Shown: positions 11,174 through 23,526, counted from the first letter of the stretch. The stretch is 64,000 bases of DNA from Jacaranda mimosifolia (GCA_018894105.1 CM032127.1:1211001-1275000), one strand, 5' to 3'. The notes: a model not told the origin generated them from the letters alone. Program-made: numbers and translations.

Positions 11174-12251
11174 GTCATTATTTTGAAGCAGCGTAGAAAT
11201 TGACTTATTTTTGTTTCCAAAAGTTGTAGCAAAATTTGCCTATGCCAAGAAACGTAAGAGGCCGTGTTGAGTTAGCTCGAGCAAGGATTCTACATTGCCT
11301 TATTGTTGCTTTCTACAGCCCTTTTTCCACAACTTTTATCTTGACTTTATAGGAGTAGGATTCTACAATTACACCATGTGAGTCCATCTTATTATTTTGT
11401 TAATTATTTAGAGAATGTTATGGGGCCACAAGCGACTTTCAATATCGAAATAAAGCAAAAATGTTCTTTTGTCATTAAGAAATGTACAAAAGAATCTAAA
11501 TTGAGACTTGCATTTTGGCTAGTCGGGGACCGTTGTAAAAAATACGCTCGCATATAAGATTGCGAGTCTCAATAAACATGAACATCGTCAAAAGGCAAAT
11601 GTGCATAAAATTGTGATGCATTTAAATGTATACGTTAGTAATTTTATGGATTGAAATAAGTAGTACATCAAAAAATATACTCAAGGTGCACAATGATGGG
11701 TTGAAAGTTGAGTAAAACTTCTGACGGACAAAAATGAACTTCCAACACAAACTCTTTGTTTGACAGAATAAAGGTAGGGACGGGGACCGCCTGGGGGAGG
11801 GGGACGGCGGGTTCAGCGTAGCTACCCTCCCTGAGGATTACTATAAAAGTCTCTGTCCGTTGTGAAATGTGCAGTTTGAGCCATAACTATTGTTCAAAAA
11901 GCGAGCCTCTCCCAACCCTCCCTAAGCATTACTATAAGAGTCTATATCCGCTGTGGAATATCCAATTTGAGTCATAGCTATTGTTCAAGGATCAAGCCCA
12001 TCAACATAGCCCCAACGCGCTAATTAGCTAAGGCCCCTCTACCGCAACTATTATCCAAAGAGCGAGCCTGTCAAGATAACTCCATTGAAGCATTAATCAG
12101 CCGAGGCCCTTCACCACAGAGGTAACTGGTTTATGAACTACTGCCACAAGCGAATTCGAACATATTACCTCCTTGTTGGAAGTAATGAGTCCTATCTAAC
12201 TAAACTACCACCTTGATGGTGACTTTTGACGCAAACTCAAATAATAGTTAT
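11174..12251. repeat. Block X1 continued: single R unit and S segment
   Basis: Bases 11190-11410 match one R unit (compare 29030-29290 and the array at 58363-60537). Bases 11411-12243 match 29270-29779 and 60520-61004. Within it, about 11823-11908 and 11917-12000 form an imperfect ~94-bp tandem duplication found only here. Where X2 and X3 carry a hAT element after ccaccacaga, X1 reads straight through (near 12115), so X1 preserves the empty site. Confidence 0.65.
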
Positions 12252-13676
12252 TAGGGTTGTCAATAGGTCGGATTTGGAAATGATATGCAATATCTGTATG
12301 TGAATCCGATTATCAAAATTCATATCTGGAATTCGACCCGATATCATATAAAATCTTTGTTAGTGAGTACCACATCTAAATCTAATGGATATCCGAAATT
12401 TGATTAAAAAAAAATTCTTGCTCAATTTAATATTTTTTTTCTTTTTCTTTCTTTTGGATTGCATAAAAATATTGTGTTTATAAAGTAAATTTACGTCATA
12501 GTTGAATTTTTAACAATGTTTATTATATATTAGTCCAAAAATTAAATATTTAAATACTAAACTCCTGTTTTACAGTATATTAATGTATAGATAAAGTATT
12601 ATACTGATGATGGTTCGAATCGATGAATATGAATGTGGGTTCAGATTTGGATAGAACTTGGTCCAAAAGGTTGATATTCCTGATTGATAAGGGTTAGAAT
12701 CCTGCAATCACGGCAAATGTTAGGCTAGCCAAATGGCCTTCGCCTTAGGCCCTCCGACACTCAAATTAGCATATAATTCGACCTCTTAAATTGAGCAGCA
12801 AAGTATCGGAGTTTTAGTGTGTATGAATGCATACCTATAAGAGGCAAGATTGAGGGTTTTTATATCCTTCTCCCTTATAGGGAATGTCAGGGCAGCCCCT
12901 GGGCAAACTGAGGGACCTCCAACCTTCTTCCAGGGGTAACTGGTCATTTTTTCCGTTTGAATATTGCCAGCTAGCTGTCCTTTTAAGCTCCAGGACAAAA
13001 CGGTACATTGTAGCGGCGCCTACTGTGTCAGACGATGAGGGGGAGGGCATACGCTATTAATGCGGAGGCGTGGCGTCAGTCAGCGCATTTAATGCGGTGG
13101 CAGAGTATTGTATAAAGATTGACCTCCAGTTCAACTTGAATCAGGTCGACTTATGTCGAGTAGCTCCGAGGGCCATGGAGCGCCTGGCTAGGCTTGGGGA
13201 AGATTGGTCGAGCAAGATCGACGAGTCACATGGGCCCTAGGCTGTTGGCTGCGGTCCTTTGACTGGGCCATTTTGTGTTGGGCCCCGTTGGTTTGAGCAT
13301 TGTGGGCCATCCTATATCATATACGTTGTTATATTTGATATTTTATCAATATCCCTCTTATTTTTAAAAATAAAGACTCAATATTAATAGTATAATATAG
13401 ACGTTAATATAAGTATTATGTCAATATAATATATAAATTTTATTTTAAAATTTTTAGTAATATTATATATAAAAGTATCAATTTAATAAAAAAATTATTA
13501 AAGTTCGAGTCCAAATTTTTAACAGATCGAATTACTTAATTTTATATTCAATCCACTTACTTTAAATTATTGATATTTATAATCATATATAATTCATTAT
13601 ATATTGTAATCGAATGAAAATTTTAAAATTCAAATAAATTCAAATCAGATTCAAAATTAATTCATTGATGACCCTA
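12252..13676. mobile_element. hAT-type MITE, interrupted by a solo LTR
   Basis: The ends read TAGGGTTGTCAATAGG and TTCATTGATGACCCTA, imperfect inverted repeats typical of hAT MITEs. They are flanked by atagttat and atacttat, an 8-bp target duplication with one mismatch; the empty site is intact near 31620 and 62975. Without the nested LTR the element would be about 705 bp. The same family lies in the opposite orientation at 31880-32590 and 63184-63847. Confidence 0.85.
12605..13319 (-). mobile_element. Solo LTR nested in the hAT MITE
   Basis: A 715-bp sequence starting TGATGATGG and ending CCTATATCA, flanked on both sides by tatac (12600-12604 and 13320-13324), a perfect 5-bp target duplication. 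It is much richer in GC than the MITE around it. On the minus strand a TATAAAAACCC box lies near 12855-12870, so the LTR probably points that way. The terminal dinucleotides, target duplication and lack of an internal domain identify a solo LTR. The lineage is undetermined, possibly Ty3-type. Confidence 0.9.
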
Positions 13677-14012
13677 ATACTTATCATGATCTACAATCTA
13701 CAAAAGTCTTGGGCTTATTCGCCCATTTTGGAATTGTACTTGTATAGCTGTTGAAAGTGTACCAAATTCCCAACCCACGTAAAGTTTTGCTTGGTGATGC
13801 ATTAAATGATTATATCGCTCTTGGATCCCACAAGATCCATCTTTAACAACCCTTTTTTCTTTGTTGGATTGGGTGTTTGGGCTTTTCTTTTTCCAGGGCT
13901 ATATCCATTTCAGAAAAGCTTCTTCTGGTCTCATATTATGAGGAACACCAAGAAGTTATACATTTCAAAAAGAAAATCAGAATAATAAACTCAGATTAAA
14001 TACAAATACTAT
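13677..14012. repeat. Block X1 spacer shared with X2 and X3
   Basis: Collinear with 31620-31879 and 62980-63183 (landmark gggcttattcgcccat). X1 lacks the MITE that X2 and X3 carry after cttctagtcttata, so it again shows the empty site. Confidence 0.6.
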
Positions 14013-14847
14013 GAGCTCGTTTATTTGGTATGTTTGAATTAGGCATGATACGTATGACTAAAATAAATGGTAAAAGCCCTTTTGGCATTTTCATGTGGCA
14101 TTTTCATGTTCAAGTAAAAAATAGAGAGAGGAAAGTTGGTTAGAATAGTTGAATTTGAAAATAAGTTTTATTTAAATGTATTATAAAAAATTATAGGTTT
14201 ATATAGATGTGAAAATAAGATGTATTTGAATGTTGAGTATTTTTGTATTAAAATTTGTGTAGTTTTTGAATTTTAATTGATGATGTGATATGTGATTGTT
14301 TGAAAAAAAAATAATATTATAATTTTAATTTTAATTTTAATTTTTAATATTTTTGTGGTGAATTGTATATGAAAAGTATTGGGAAGATAAAAAATGATTA
14401 AGGAAATGATTGGGGTTGAAAAGTGGATGAAAATGGAGAGAGAATATAATAAAAAATATTTTAAAAATGAAAATATTTGAGAAAATAGTATAGATAGTAA
14501 TAGTTTTTTGTTTTCATTTTCAGGTAAAAATAAAAATGGATTGTCAGAATGAAACCAAACCGGCTCTAAGTTATTGTATATCCTATTTAATGTTTGTTTG
14601 TATATTTTAAATAACTTGATATTCAATTTTGATTATTTGCTTGGCATGATTATTCTATTTAATAAATTGCAATTTATTTTCAATTTGAATTGAAAAACAT
14701 ATCACACCTTAAGATCTTAATACACAAGCTAAGTTTGACCTTGAATGCATGTCGGGCTCTAACTATATCAAAGGCTTCTAAAAATGAACCAAACATTGAA
14801 ATTAAATAAAATTATATCTTGCAATATTAAAGCAAGCAAACGAACTC
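14013..14847. mobile_element. MITE with GAGYTCGTTT termini
   Basis: This insertion is absent from the equivalent place in X2 (near 32655). The ends read GAGCTCGTTTATTTGG and CAAGCAAACGAACTC, imperfect inverted repeats, between tat trinucleotides (14010-14012 and 14848-14850). A 3-bp target duplication would fit PIF/Harbinger, but the trinucleotide is AT-rich and could be chance. An inner inverted pair (about 14095-14575) suggests a second nested element. No gene. Confidence 0.5.
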
Positions 14848-16261
14848 TATATACAATAGTGATGATAAATTCAATAAATATTCAAAATTGAATTTCAACA
14901 CAATTGTAATTATTTGAAAGCCTGAAAGAATATTACAAAATTATATTGGGATTCTTAAAGTTTTTACTAACCTAATATGAATTTAAAAATTCAATCTTGA
15001 ACTCAAACAAAAGAAAATACATGCCCAGAGAATCTAAATTGGTTTAATATTTTTTTTTAATGTCAAATCTTGATGTGAATTAGCATGGCTGTGATTGTCT
15101 ATTAGATAAAACTCCGTCTTTTGGTCTCTAAAATATCAAACTTAGTTGCTCAGTGATTTGTAATCTAAGTAGCATTAATCTTCCCATATTATATGAAAAG
15201 TCTTGTATTCGACCTCAAGTGGACACATTGTGGACATTTTATGTGCAATGTTAATAGTTTATACTTTGATTATTTGATTTGAAAATAGAAAAAATATTGA
15301 TTTATTTATATTTTGATTGTTTGATTTGAAAATAAAAATAATATCAATTTGTTAATATGATGATAAATTTATTATTTATAATACTCTCTCTAAAATAAAT
15401 AAATAAATAAATAAATATATATATATATATATCAAACTTAGTTTGGATGTAGGTTTTGTAGACAATCTTAAAAACCAATGTACAGTGTTGTCTCAGAGAC
15501 AAAATCTAATGTGCACAGTACCAAATACTAATCTCTCTCCTCTATCTCATCCGAGATGCACAGTGTTGGATGTAGGTTTTGCAATTTGTTTTTAATTTAT
15601 TACACTTATTAACTAATTATTTTTTTTAAATATTTAAATTTTATAATAAAATATTGACATATAAAATTAATAATGAATACCACGGTTTAGTTTTAGACAA
15701 TACGCAATTTTGCGATTTTCTTTCGTAATAAAAAAATAATAGATTTTTAATTAACCGGATTAATTGAAAACATTGTAAAATTGATTAATTGAAAATATCA
15801 GGACATTCTACCAAATTAGAGAACAAATATATATATATATATAAATAATTTAAAATTAATAAAAAAAATCTATGTATTAAATTTATAATTTAATTCGGCC
15901 AAATAATTTTTTTTTTCTTTGTAAAATTAAATTAGCAAACAAAGAAAAAAATAGATTTAATGGCACTTATTTTGGACTACACCCAATTTTCCACATTATT
16001 TTTGGAATTATATTTTGTAAATGTTTTTTATTTCATTATATTTATTAATTTATTTTTTTAACTATTAAAATTCCAAACTAACCAAAAATCAAAACTCACT
16101 CACAAAATAATAGCCATATCTCATACAATCCTCTCAAACATATTTTAGAAACAACCTCAAATTATATCAACCCATCACATAATTATAATTATTACACTTT
16201 ATCTCATTACTAATCACAATTTCATTTCTCATTCTCATATCTTTCAAACACCAAAACATTT
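14848..16261. other. AT-rich spacer in block X1
   Basis: Bases 14860-15060 match 32660-32865 and about 63900-64000. The following ~1.2 kb has no counterpart in X2 and holds (aaat)n/(at)n simple repeats near 15396-15432 and 15823-15843. A duplicated phrase ggatgtaggttttg (15443 and 15568) hints at a degraded inserted element. No gene is seen. Confidence 0.4.
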
Positions 16262-16616
16262 TCAGCATTTTTAGAACACAAAAATATGAGCACAACGTTA
16301 CAAGCAATCGCAGCTTATACCTTTAAATGCTAGACTCATTAGAATAATTGAAAATGCAGTAGAAAAGTGAAAAAGAAAAAAAAATTTGGAGGATCAAATT
16401 GTAAAAGGGGCCATGTAAAAAAGTACAAATAAAAAGGGTGTTCCTGGCCAAAAAGATCTCTTTGTTCCTCCTCATGGGTGATCCACAGCTTATAACCAAA
16501 AACAAGCAGCCAACAGCCAGCAGCCGCCCACCCAGATGAAATTTTGGACAGTCGAGGTACAACCCCTCTGTCAAGTTTAATAATATTTTTGGAATAAATT
16601 AATTGAATACATTTAC
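16262..16616. repeat. Dispersed repeat U, X1 copy
   Basis: Closely similar to 1-300 and to 32892-33295. It is the point where the X block passes into the carrier gene's 5' region. Confidence 0.6.
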
Positions 16617-17031
16617 GGCCCGTTTGTTTATGTTTTCAACACTTGTTTTTATTTTCAACACAAAATAAAAATAAAATTTATCAATTTTTTATTTATTTTT
16701 ATTAAAAATATTCTTTATTTTCTTTTTTAAAATCTTTTCTAAGCATATCTTATCATTCTACTACTATATTAATTAAATTTAAATTTGATTTGATATAAAG
16801 TGCCTATTAAAATTTTTAAATTAATAAAATATACATATATTCTACAAAAATAGATCTATTTAAACATAAAAAAATATAAATCAATTAAATTTTCAATTAT
16901 GCACATATGCTAATCATTACTTTCCAAGAAAATATTCAAACACAATTTTTTATTTTCAAATTATAACTACTTTTTCAATTTGTATTTTTATATAAAAATG
17001 AAAAAGACCCTTGAAAATATATCAAACAGAT
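16617..17031. mobile_element. MITE-like element, X1 copy
   Basis: Starts CCCGTTTGTTTATGTTTTC and ends GAAAATATATCAAACAG, an imperfect inverted repeat. A collinear copy is at 33296-33700. It is non-coding and AT-rich. The target duplication is unclear. Confidence 0.5.
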
Positions 17032-17622
17032 TGTTAGGATTGTTTGTTTATGATTTGGAGCATTTTGTCAAAATAGTTTTTGGGAAGTGGGGTTGGGGAA
17101 TGTGATGATTTTTTGTTTGTATTTTCAGTAGTAGACGGAGAATGAATTCGAAGAAAATTATTTATTTATTTTTGTTTTGAGAGAGAACAAGATATCACAT
17201 TAATAATTTTTATGTTGTGTTGGTAGGATGAAATTAATATTTTAGAATTATTTAGGTATGTGTATATATAAGTTGGGTAGGGGGACAGAAAATGAGAGAA
17301 TTAGACATTGGATAATTGGTAGAAAATAAATTGTAATGGTATTTTGGGCCTTTTAAGTGTATTTTGGACAGTGAAATTGAAAAATGTGATATGCTGTTTG
17401 TTTATATTTTGGGAGTTGAAAAATATTTTGACAATTCACAAACAAACAGACCCCCTTGGTTTCATTTTCAAAGTTCATTTTCACATTTTCTACTATGTCA
17501 GAAATTAAACATATCACGTTTTACACATTTTCACCCAATATTATTTTTATTTTTATTTTCAAAATATATTCTTCAATAACTATATATCTTCTCCAATAAC
17601 TATATATCTTCTTCAATAACTT

Positions 17623-17664
<42 letters not shown>

Positions 17665-17884
17665 CTATTATTTTTACTTCTCTCCACTAACAACCTATTA
17701 AAACTAACATTATCATTACTTTTCCAACTCATTTAATGACCCGTTTGGTTTTATTTTCATTTTCAATTTTATTTCTGCAATTTCTAAAAGTTGAAAAGTT
17801 GGTTAGGGAAAATGAATTAAAAATGAGCTTGTGTTTGAATATATTGTTAGAATATAATGATTATATTGGTTTTAATAGATTGTA
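17032..17884. other. AT-rich spacer with CT microsatellite
   Basis: Several further phrases of the tttggttttattttcatttt type occur (about 17455 and 17740), characteristic of short MITE ends. The second, with gaaaatgaaatcaaacgga near 20059-20077, may bound an element that the LTR at 17885-19882 split. A (CT)n run spans about 17630-17660. No gene. Confidence 0.4.
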
Positions 17885-19882
17885 TGTAACATCCCTAAAT
17901 TCAATATTTTGAATGAATAAGGATTTAAAAATCTAGATATTAATTAATTTAATTTTAGGGCACGAGAAAATAAATAAAAAGGACTTGGTTGCAAAGCTTC
18001 AGAAGTTTTGGGGGTCAATGTGGGGGGAAAAGAAGGTGGAGGACCTCAAAATAATTTTGTTTGAATTTAACTAACCAAAATTCGAAAGTCTAGGGGCCAA
18101 AGTGTAAGAAATCAAAGTCTGGGGATCGAAATGAGAATTGCGGGGCTGATTGAAAGGCGGTTTAAAGTTCAGTGGTCGAAATAAAGATGGTGGAAATTTT
18201 GGGGTGGCCGGTGCAAATATCCAAATTTCAAAAATATTTAAAGGAAGGATGCAACTTCTTCAAATTCTCAAAATGCGACCCGAACCTCTTTCATCTCGGT
18301 TTAGCTTCAATTCTTCATCAAATTGCATTCTATTTCGATCATTGTGTTCCTTACCTCATGCGAAACACAACCATACCAAGTTTTAAGCAAAACAACCACG
18401 GGAAACGGAGGAGCAGGTGGCCAGTGGGTTGAGGTGGATGGTGGTGGTCGGTGATGCTCAATCGCGAGTTGAAGCTTGAAAATAACAGTAGGGCTACACG
18501 AGTCTCGTTTCAAGGATCACGCCGGTAGCTCGAAATCAAGTTTTCATGGCCGAAGGGGGAGAATTTGGGAGATTTCAGGCGTGACGGCGGACGGCAGCGG
18601 AGCTTCGGTTCGTGGCAAAATTCGCCGGTGAGGAGCAGGTTTTGGCTGGAATTGAATGAGGGGTTGGACTGAGCACCTCAAGGCACACCTCTTGGTGGTA
18701 TTGGTTCAATGGTCTGCGATGGTCAACGGCGGTCAATGGTGGTCAACGGAGATCAATGGTGACTAAAATGCAAAATCTTCGGCTCGTCGTTCTAAGTGCG
18801 TCTGGACAAAAATCGTGTTGGGAATTTAACTATAACTGGTTCAATTGAGTAAATTTTGATTTTATTGGATTAAATAATTTTTAAAGTTAATTTGATTTAA
18901 TTCAAATTGAGTTGGACATGACTTCCGACCTTGAGTTGACCAACATATGACTGTAATTTGCAATTCATGGGCTTGTAATTATAGAATTTTGTATGAATTT
19001 GATTGGGACAAATTGAGATGATTCAATTAGGTCAAATGACCATTATTGAGAAATCAAGGTTAAAAACAGCAACCATTGGAACTTACCTATAAGGCTTGAT
19101 AAGTTAATTCGAGCGAGATCATAAATGATAGTAACATCATTCTAACTTTATAATAGTGACCTTGTTCCTAAAAATCTATTTTCCCTAGATAACGTATATA
19201 AGAATTCCTTAAGAGCCAGTATGTCACGATTTATAATAAGATAATACCATTAGATTTCGATTCTGATATCATGTTTAATGAATTAGGCAGAGAGAGAGCT
19301 GAGCTTGCCAGGGGACAAGAGGACGCCAGTTTGCAGAGCCTATCAGGTGAGTTTATACTCAATAGTATGAGATTCTTTCGTGGAGAAAGAACATATATAA
19401 TCGCTAATATATCCTTATTGTCTTATTTAAATTATATTGAGACTCCATTGATGATGTTTGTTTGCTCCATGATTCTTATCAACTAATGATTCCACTAATA
19501 CTCTTGATAGCCATTTTGTCCCTTTCTCGTTATCCCTGAATTATATCCACTTGAGTTCTAAGTGGGTAAACGAGTGTTGAGAAAACAAATTGTTTATAAA
19601 AATAGTACTCTACATCACCTTTTTCACTCAGCACTTTTATTGATGTTAATTAACGTCGCTTTATCCAAAGTTGGCAATTGTGTTGAGGAAGCTAGAAAAG
19701 TGATTCTGAAAAATAAGTTATTATTGCCATGTGTATTTTTAAACTAGCCTGAAGCTGAAATAGTGATTTCGTGTTGACATGGCAAATTTTGAGAAGTATC
19801 TTTTCAGTTGCAAGAGTGATGTGTGGCATTGTGTACGTAGCACCTCAGCCGAAAGCAGGCACCTTCCGATCGGGACGTTACA
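17885..19882 (+). mobile_element. Solo LTR (~2.0 kb)
   Basis: Starts TGTAACATCCCTAAATTC and ends GATCGGGACGTTACA, with the inverted TGTAAC/GTTACA tips, and is flanked by ttgta on both sides (17880-17884 and 19883-19887), a perfect 5-bp target duplication. No internal domain or second LTR is present. Length and termini suit a Ty3-type chromovirus LTR, but lineage and orientation are inference. Short open frames inside (about 18150-18513) are not treated as genes. Confidence 0.88.
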
Positions 19883-20089
19883 TTGTAGGTGGAGAAAAAT
19901 AGAAATAATAAAATAGAAAGAAAAGATATATATGTTTATTTGAAGAAAATATATAGGTTATCAAATAATATATTTTAAAAATAATGTTAGGTGAAAATAA
20001 ATAAAATTTTATGTGCATGTTTTATTTTTAAAAAAATAGAAACGGTAAAAATGAGCTTTGAAAATGAAATCAAACGGACCACACGCAAC

Positions 20090-20625
20090 CCATTTAATTT
20101 TATGGCAGGAATGGATAAGCGTCCATGGATGCCTAGGAAGAAAAATTTCACCTCTTTTACAATTCAATGATTAGCATTCAGTCCCTCTGCCTTTTCTTAG
20201 TCATTACAACTGATAACCCATGAAGTGAAGTTCCCAAAACACCAACTGACACGAGTCCGTGTCCCTCTGATTCGCCAAACCCTGAGAAAAAGTTTCCCCA
20301 AGTCGATGACCCCTTGAGACACAGGGTTGCGCCACCCTTCTCTTTTCTTCAGATATATATACGTCAAGAAAACTCTACTTTTCTTGAAACCTTTTCATTG
20401 GTTTTTCTCAAGAATTATAGATCTTCTTTTCTTGGATGAAACCTATTTCCAAATGGCCAGCATCCAGTTTCTGGTGAGGAAATGCTGGAGCTCTTTGTGC
20501 TGACTCACTACGAACGCCAAAAAATACTGGCTTTATCCAATATATAAGCACCCACATGCAGAAGGATTGATTTTTGTATCATATGATCTAGGCCCGTTTC
20601 AATACTGCAAGGGTTCGATTTAGCT
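20090..20625 (+). promoter_or_regulatory. Orphan 5' region of the mitochondrial carrier
   Basis: Collinear with 34078-34640, the region upstream of the carrier ORF at 34787. The carrier gene itself is gone: at about 20625 the sequence switches directly to the 3' flank of an ankyrin gene. It shows that a carrier copy once stood here and was removed by a deletion. Whether it still starts transcription is unknown. Confidence 0.75.
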
Positions 20626-20930
20626 TAATTTTTATTAAGCGAAGTTACTCAGGAACCACCTGAGGCTAACTCTAAATAATATGTTCAATCTGGAAATTAC
20701 TTAGTAATAACCCAGGGCAGTAAGGCACTAGTGGCACTCAGCTGCTCGTATATACAAAGTAATCTTGCATTTTGAGTTTTGGCAAATCTTGAAGCTAATA
20801 TTAGGTTCCCTTGAGCTTACATTTCACATTACACGGTACATACTTCTGTTAATCTGATACATAATACACAACTACAACTTACAACAGCTTCACATAGGGA
20901 ATTGCACATTTGAAAACAACTACAGCAGTT

Positions 20931-22457
20931 TTAAACACTGACACTGTTCACAAGAAGCGCTGAACCTTCAACCATCCTTCTCGTCCTTCTCCTTGGTGTT
21001 TTTCTCTGCTTTTTAACCAGCTTCACGGTCAAACGAATCGTATGGCCAATGAAGAGGAGAGCCAACAAGCCAAGCCACAAAATTACCACGAATCCTATCC
21101 CATTCAAAATCGAATTTTCTATGGCTTCTGCCTGTGTGGGAGTCCACCATTTTGCAGCTTCTGCTAGAGTGGGTGTCAACCATGTTATGGACACAAGATA
21201 AGTAAGGGCGATTGTTGTGATCGCAATCCATGTGATCATCAAAAGAATCCACATAAAAAATCTGCGCCTTAAAGGCAATCCACTCATCAGAAGTAATATA
21301 ATGCTGAGAGATGCAATGAAGCTCGTTGTGTCCAAAATGTAAAATACAACGTATGCTATAGGATTTTTACTCGCCAGTATTGAAAAGCCTGCCCGATGAG
21401 GATCAGCCATATGTTTGCCTTGCGAATCAACTAATTTATCGTCTTGCCAGACACCACATGGAGGGTTAACTCCAACTTGAAAAGCCATTGTGGCAATAAG
21501 TGAAGCCACAACCATCAGGGCACTTTTCTTTCTCTGAAGCCACCCATCCTGCTGCTTGAATGACCTCACCAAGATATTCTTTGGATTAGTATTTAGTTGT
21601 GGTATATTAGTCTCCGAAGTTCCAAAACCTCCGGCGCGTCTAAGGGACTCTTCGATTTCTGAGTCCCTCAAATCCCTTCTGCTTTGAATCAGAACGTCGA
21701 CTGCTGTCATCCCATTAAGATTCAGGGCATTCACTTCAAGTGCAGCCACAGTCAGCAAGAAGTTGATGGTCTGTTAAAGAGATTTTTCAACATTAAATAA
21801 CATGCATTACAACAAATTCTACCATAAACATACAGCAGAAGTCAGTTATAAGTGGACATCAGAGATTTTGGCCAGATTTACCTCAACTTGCTTATCAGCG
21901 ACAGCTAAATGCAGGGCAGTATTTCCATCAGCATCTTTAGAGTTTGTGAACTCGGGCTCATCTATTGTCTTCACAAGGAGCTTCAAAGCCTCCAGCTGAT
22001 AGTATTTGACGCACAAATGAAGAATATTCTCTCCCCTATAGACCACCAGTTGGGCTGCATCAGGTTTGGCTCGAAGCAACATCTTCTTGACTTCGACCCG
22101 GCCTTTGAGTGCTGCTAGATGGAGTGGCGTTAGCCCTTTCCTGTCACGAGCCAGGCACGTCTGAGGATTGGCTGATAAAAGGGCCCTAACTACATCAATA
22201 TGGCCTTTAGCTGATGCCAAATGAAGCGGAGATGAAAGCTGTGAATTCAACTCACTTGTGAGCTCAGGTTTTATCCTTACGATTTCCTTTACAAAATCAG
22301 TATGGCCCAACATGGCTGCCACATGCAAAGGAGTCTCAGAGAAACAGTTAACTACAACTCTGTCAAGAATTAGTGGATCTTCCTTTAGCAGCTTTTTCAA
22401 TGAACTAACACTACCATCTGCTGCAGCTTCAAAGAGCTTAGTCTCAAGATCCTCCAT
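20931..22457 (-). CDS. Ankyrin-repeat PGG membrane protein, copy E
   Basis: Exon 1 is 22457-21882 (576 bp) and exon 2 is 21770-20931 (840 bp). The 111-bp intron has donor GTAAAT and acceptor AG, phase 0, giving 471 residues. The start reads MEDLETKLFE. The five exon 1 ankyrin signatures and the four PGG helices are present. The motif is NPPCG. The protein is longer than copy B because the loop between helices 3 and 4 holds a duplicated segment (WLTPTLAEAAK then WWTPTQAEAIE), from an in-frame ~33-bp tandem duplication near 21125-21185. The 5' flank closely matches that of copy L, including the AT-rich element starting near 22632. No disabling lesion is seen. Confidence 0.92.
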
Positions 22458-23049
22458 CTCTTCTGATAGGACTCATACTCAATCAGCATTGTGCAATTAT
22501 ATACATTGTGTCGAATCCGTGGTTCCAAGTGGTGGGCCCTCACTAGGTGACCAGTCAAAGCTACTAGAAGGGAAAATTGGGGCAACACATTACATCTATT
22601 TCCACAAGATTGGGTACCGCGTAGGGTGTAAACAGATATTAAACGAATTGTATATACTATTTTTATATTTATATTTATTTAACTTTTTAAATATTTAGAC
22701 ACAGATACGGATTCGACAAATATTTAAAAATGATATTCAAATTCATATTCGTTGGATATCAATCGAATTCACATATATTTGTATTCAATTATAATTATTC
22801 AGATTATTTATATTTTATTAAATTTATCCATATTCAAATTATTTTTTAATATTCATATTCAATGATAATTATTTACACATCTTTTAATTAATAGAAGAAA
22901 CTATATAATTTTATTAAAAAGAAAGCAATCAAACAAATAGCATATTTCTAATTAATAATTAATTCTATAATTAATTATTAATATTTATCAATAATAATAA
23001 TAGCATTGAAGTATATCAAATATAAAGTTAAATAAATATAAATAGATTT
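22458..23049. promoter_or_regulatory. 5' flank of copy E with AT-rich element V
   Basis: Bases 22458-22631 are nearly the same as 56363-56527 upstream of copy L and contain the P2-type caagtggtgggccct landmark. From about 22632 a repeat (V) starts tagggtgtaaacagatatta; fuller copies are at 56528-57250 and, inverted, 49203-49915. V therefore lies within about 180 bp of the start codons of copies E and L and may supply part of their promoters. Confidence 0.55.
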
Positions 23050-23526
23050 GGAAAATTTTTCCACAAGGAAGCACAACCTTAAACTTCATTATCCTAAAGT
23101 AGCATGGAAATTGAGTTTCTTTCATCACCAGAAGTTGTAAACAAGACTTGGGAAATTTTTCCACAAGGAAGCACAACCTTAAACTTCATTATCCTGAGGT
23201 AGCGTGGAAATTGACTTTCTTTCATCTCCAAAAGTTGTTGCAAAACTTGCTTCTGCCAAGAAACTAAAAGAGTTAAGAGGGCCATCTTGAGCTAGCTCAT
23301 GGCAAGGATTCTACATTGCCTTCTGTTGTTGCTTTCTACAGTCCTTCTTCCAAGGCTTTTTCCTTCACTTTATGGGCATAGAATTCTACAATTACACCAT
23401 ATAAGTCCAACTTATTATTTTGTTAATTATTCGAAAATGTTATGATGCCACAAGCGACTTTCATTGTCGAAATAGAGAACAAATGCTTCTTTGCCATCAA
23501 GAAATGCATGAAGGAACCTAAATTGA
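23050..23526. repeat. Partial R unit with 100-bp tandem duplication
   Basis: A diverged copy of the R unit and the start of segment S (compare 29030-29350). Its first part is duplicated in tandem with a period of 100 bp (about 23050-23149 and 23150-23249; landmark ttccacaaggaagcacaacc). It joins directly to ankyrin exon 1 sequence at about 23526. Confidence 0.7.

Noticed and set aside
12786..13050. Two overlapping minus-strand frames of ~70 codons
   Set aside because: Inside the solo LTR 12605-13319, spanning its TATA region; no protein similarity recognised.
14273..14626. 117-codon frame rich in Ile, Phe and Lys
   Set aside because: Within an AT-rich MITE insertion; composition alone explains the open frame.
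18150..18513. Frames of 68-86 codons on both strands
   Set aside because: All lie inside the solo LTR 17885-19882 and show no gag or pol motif.
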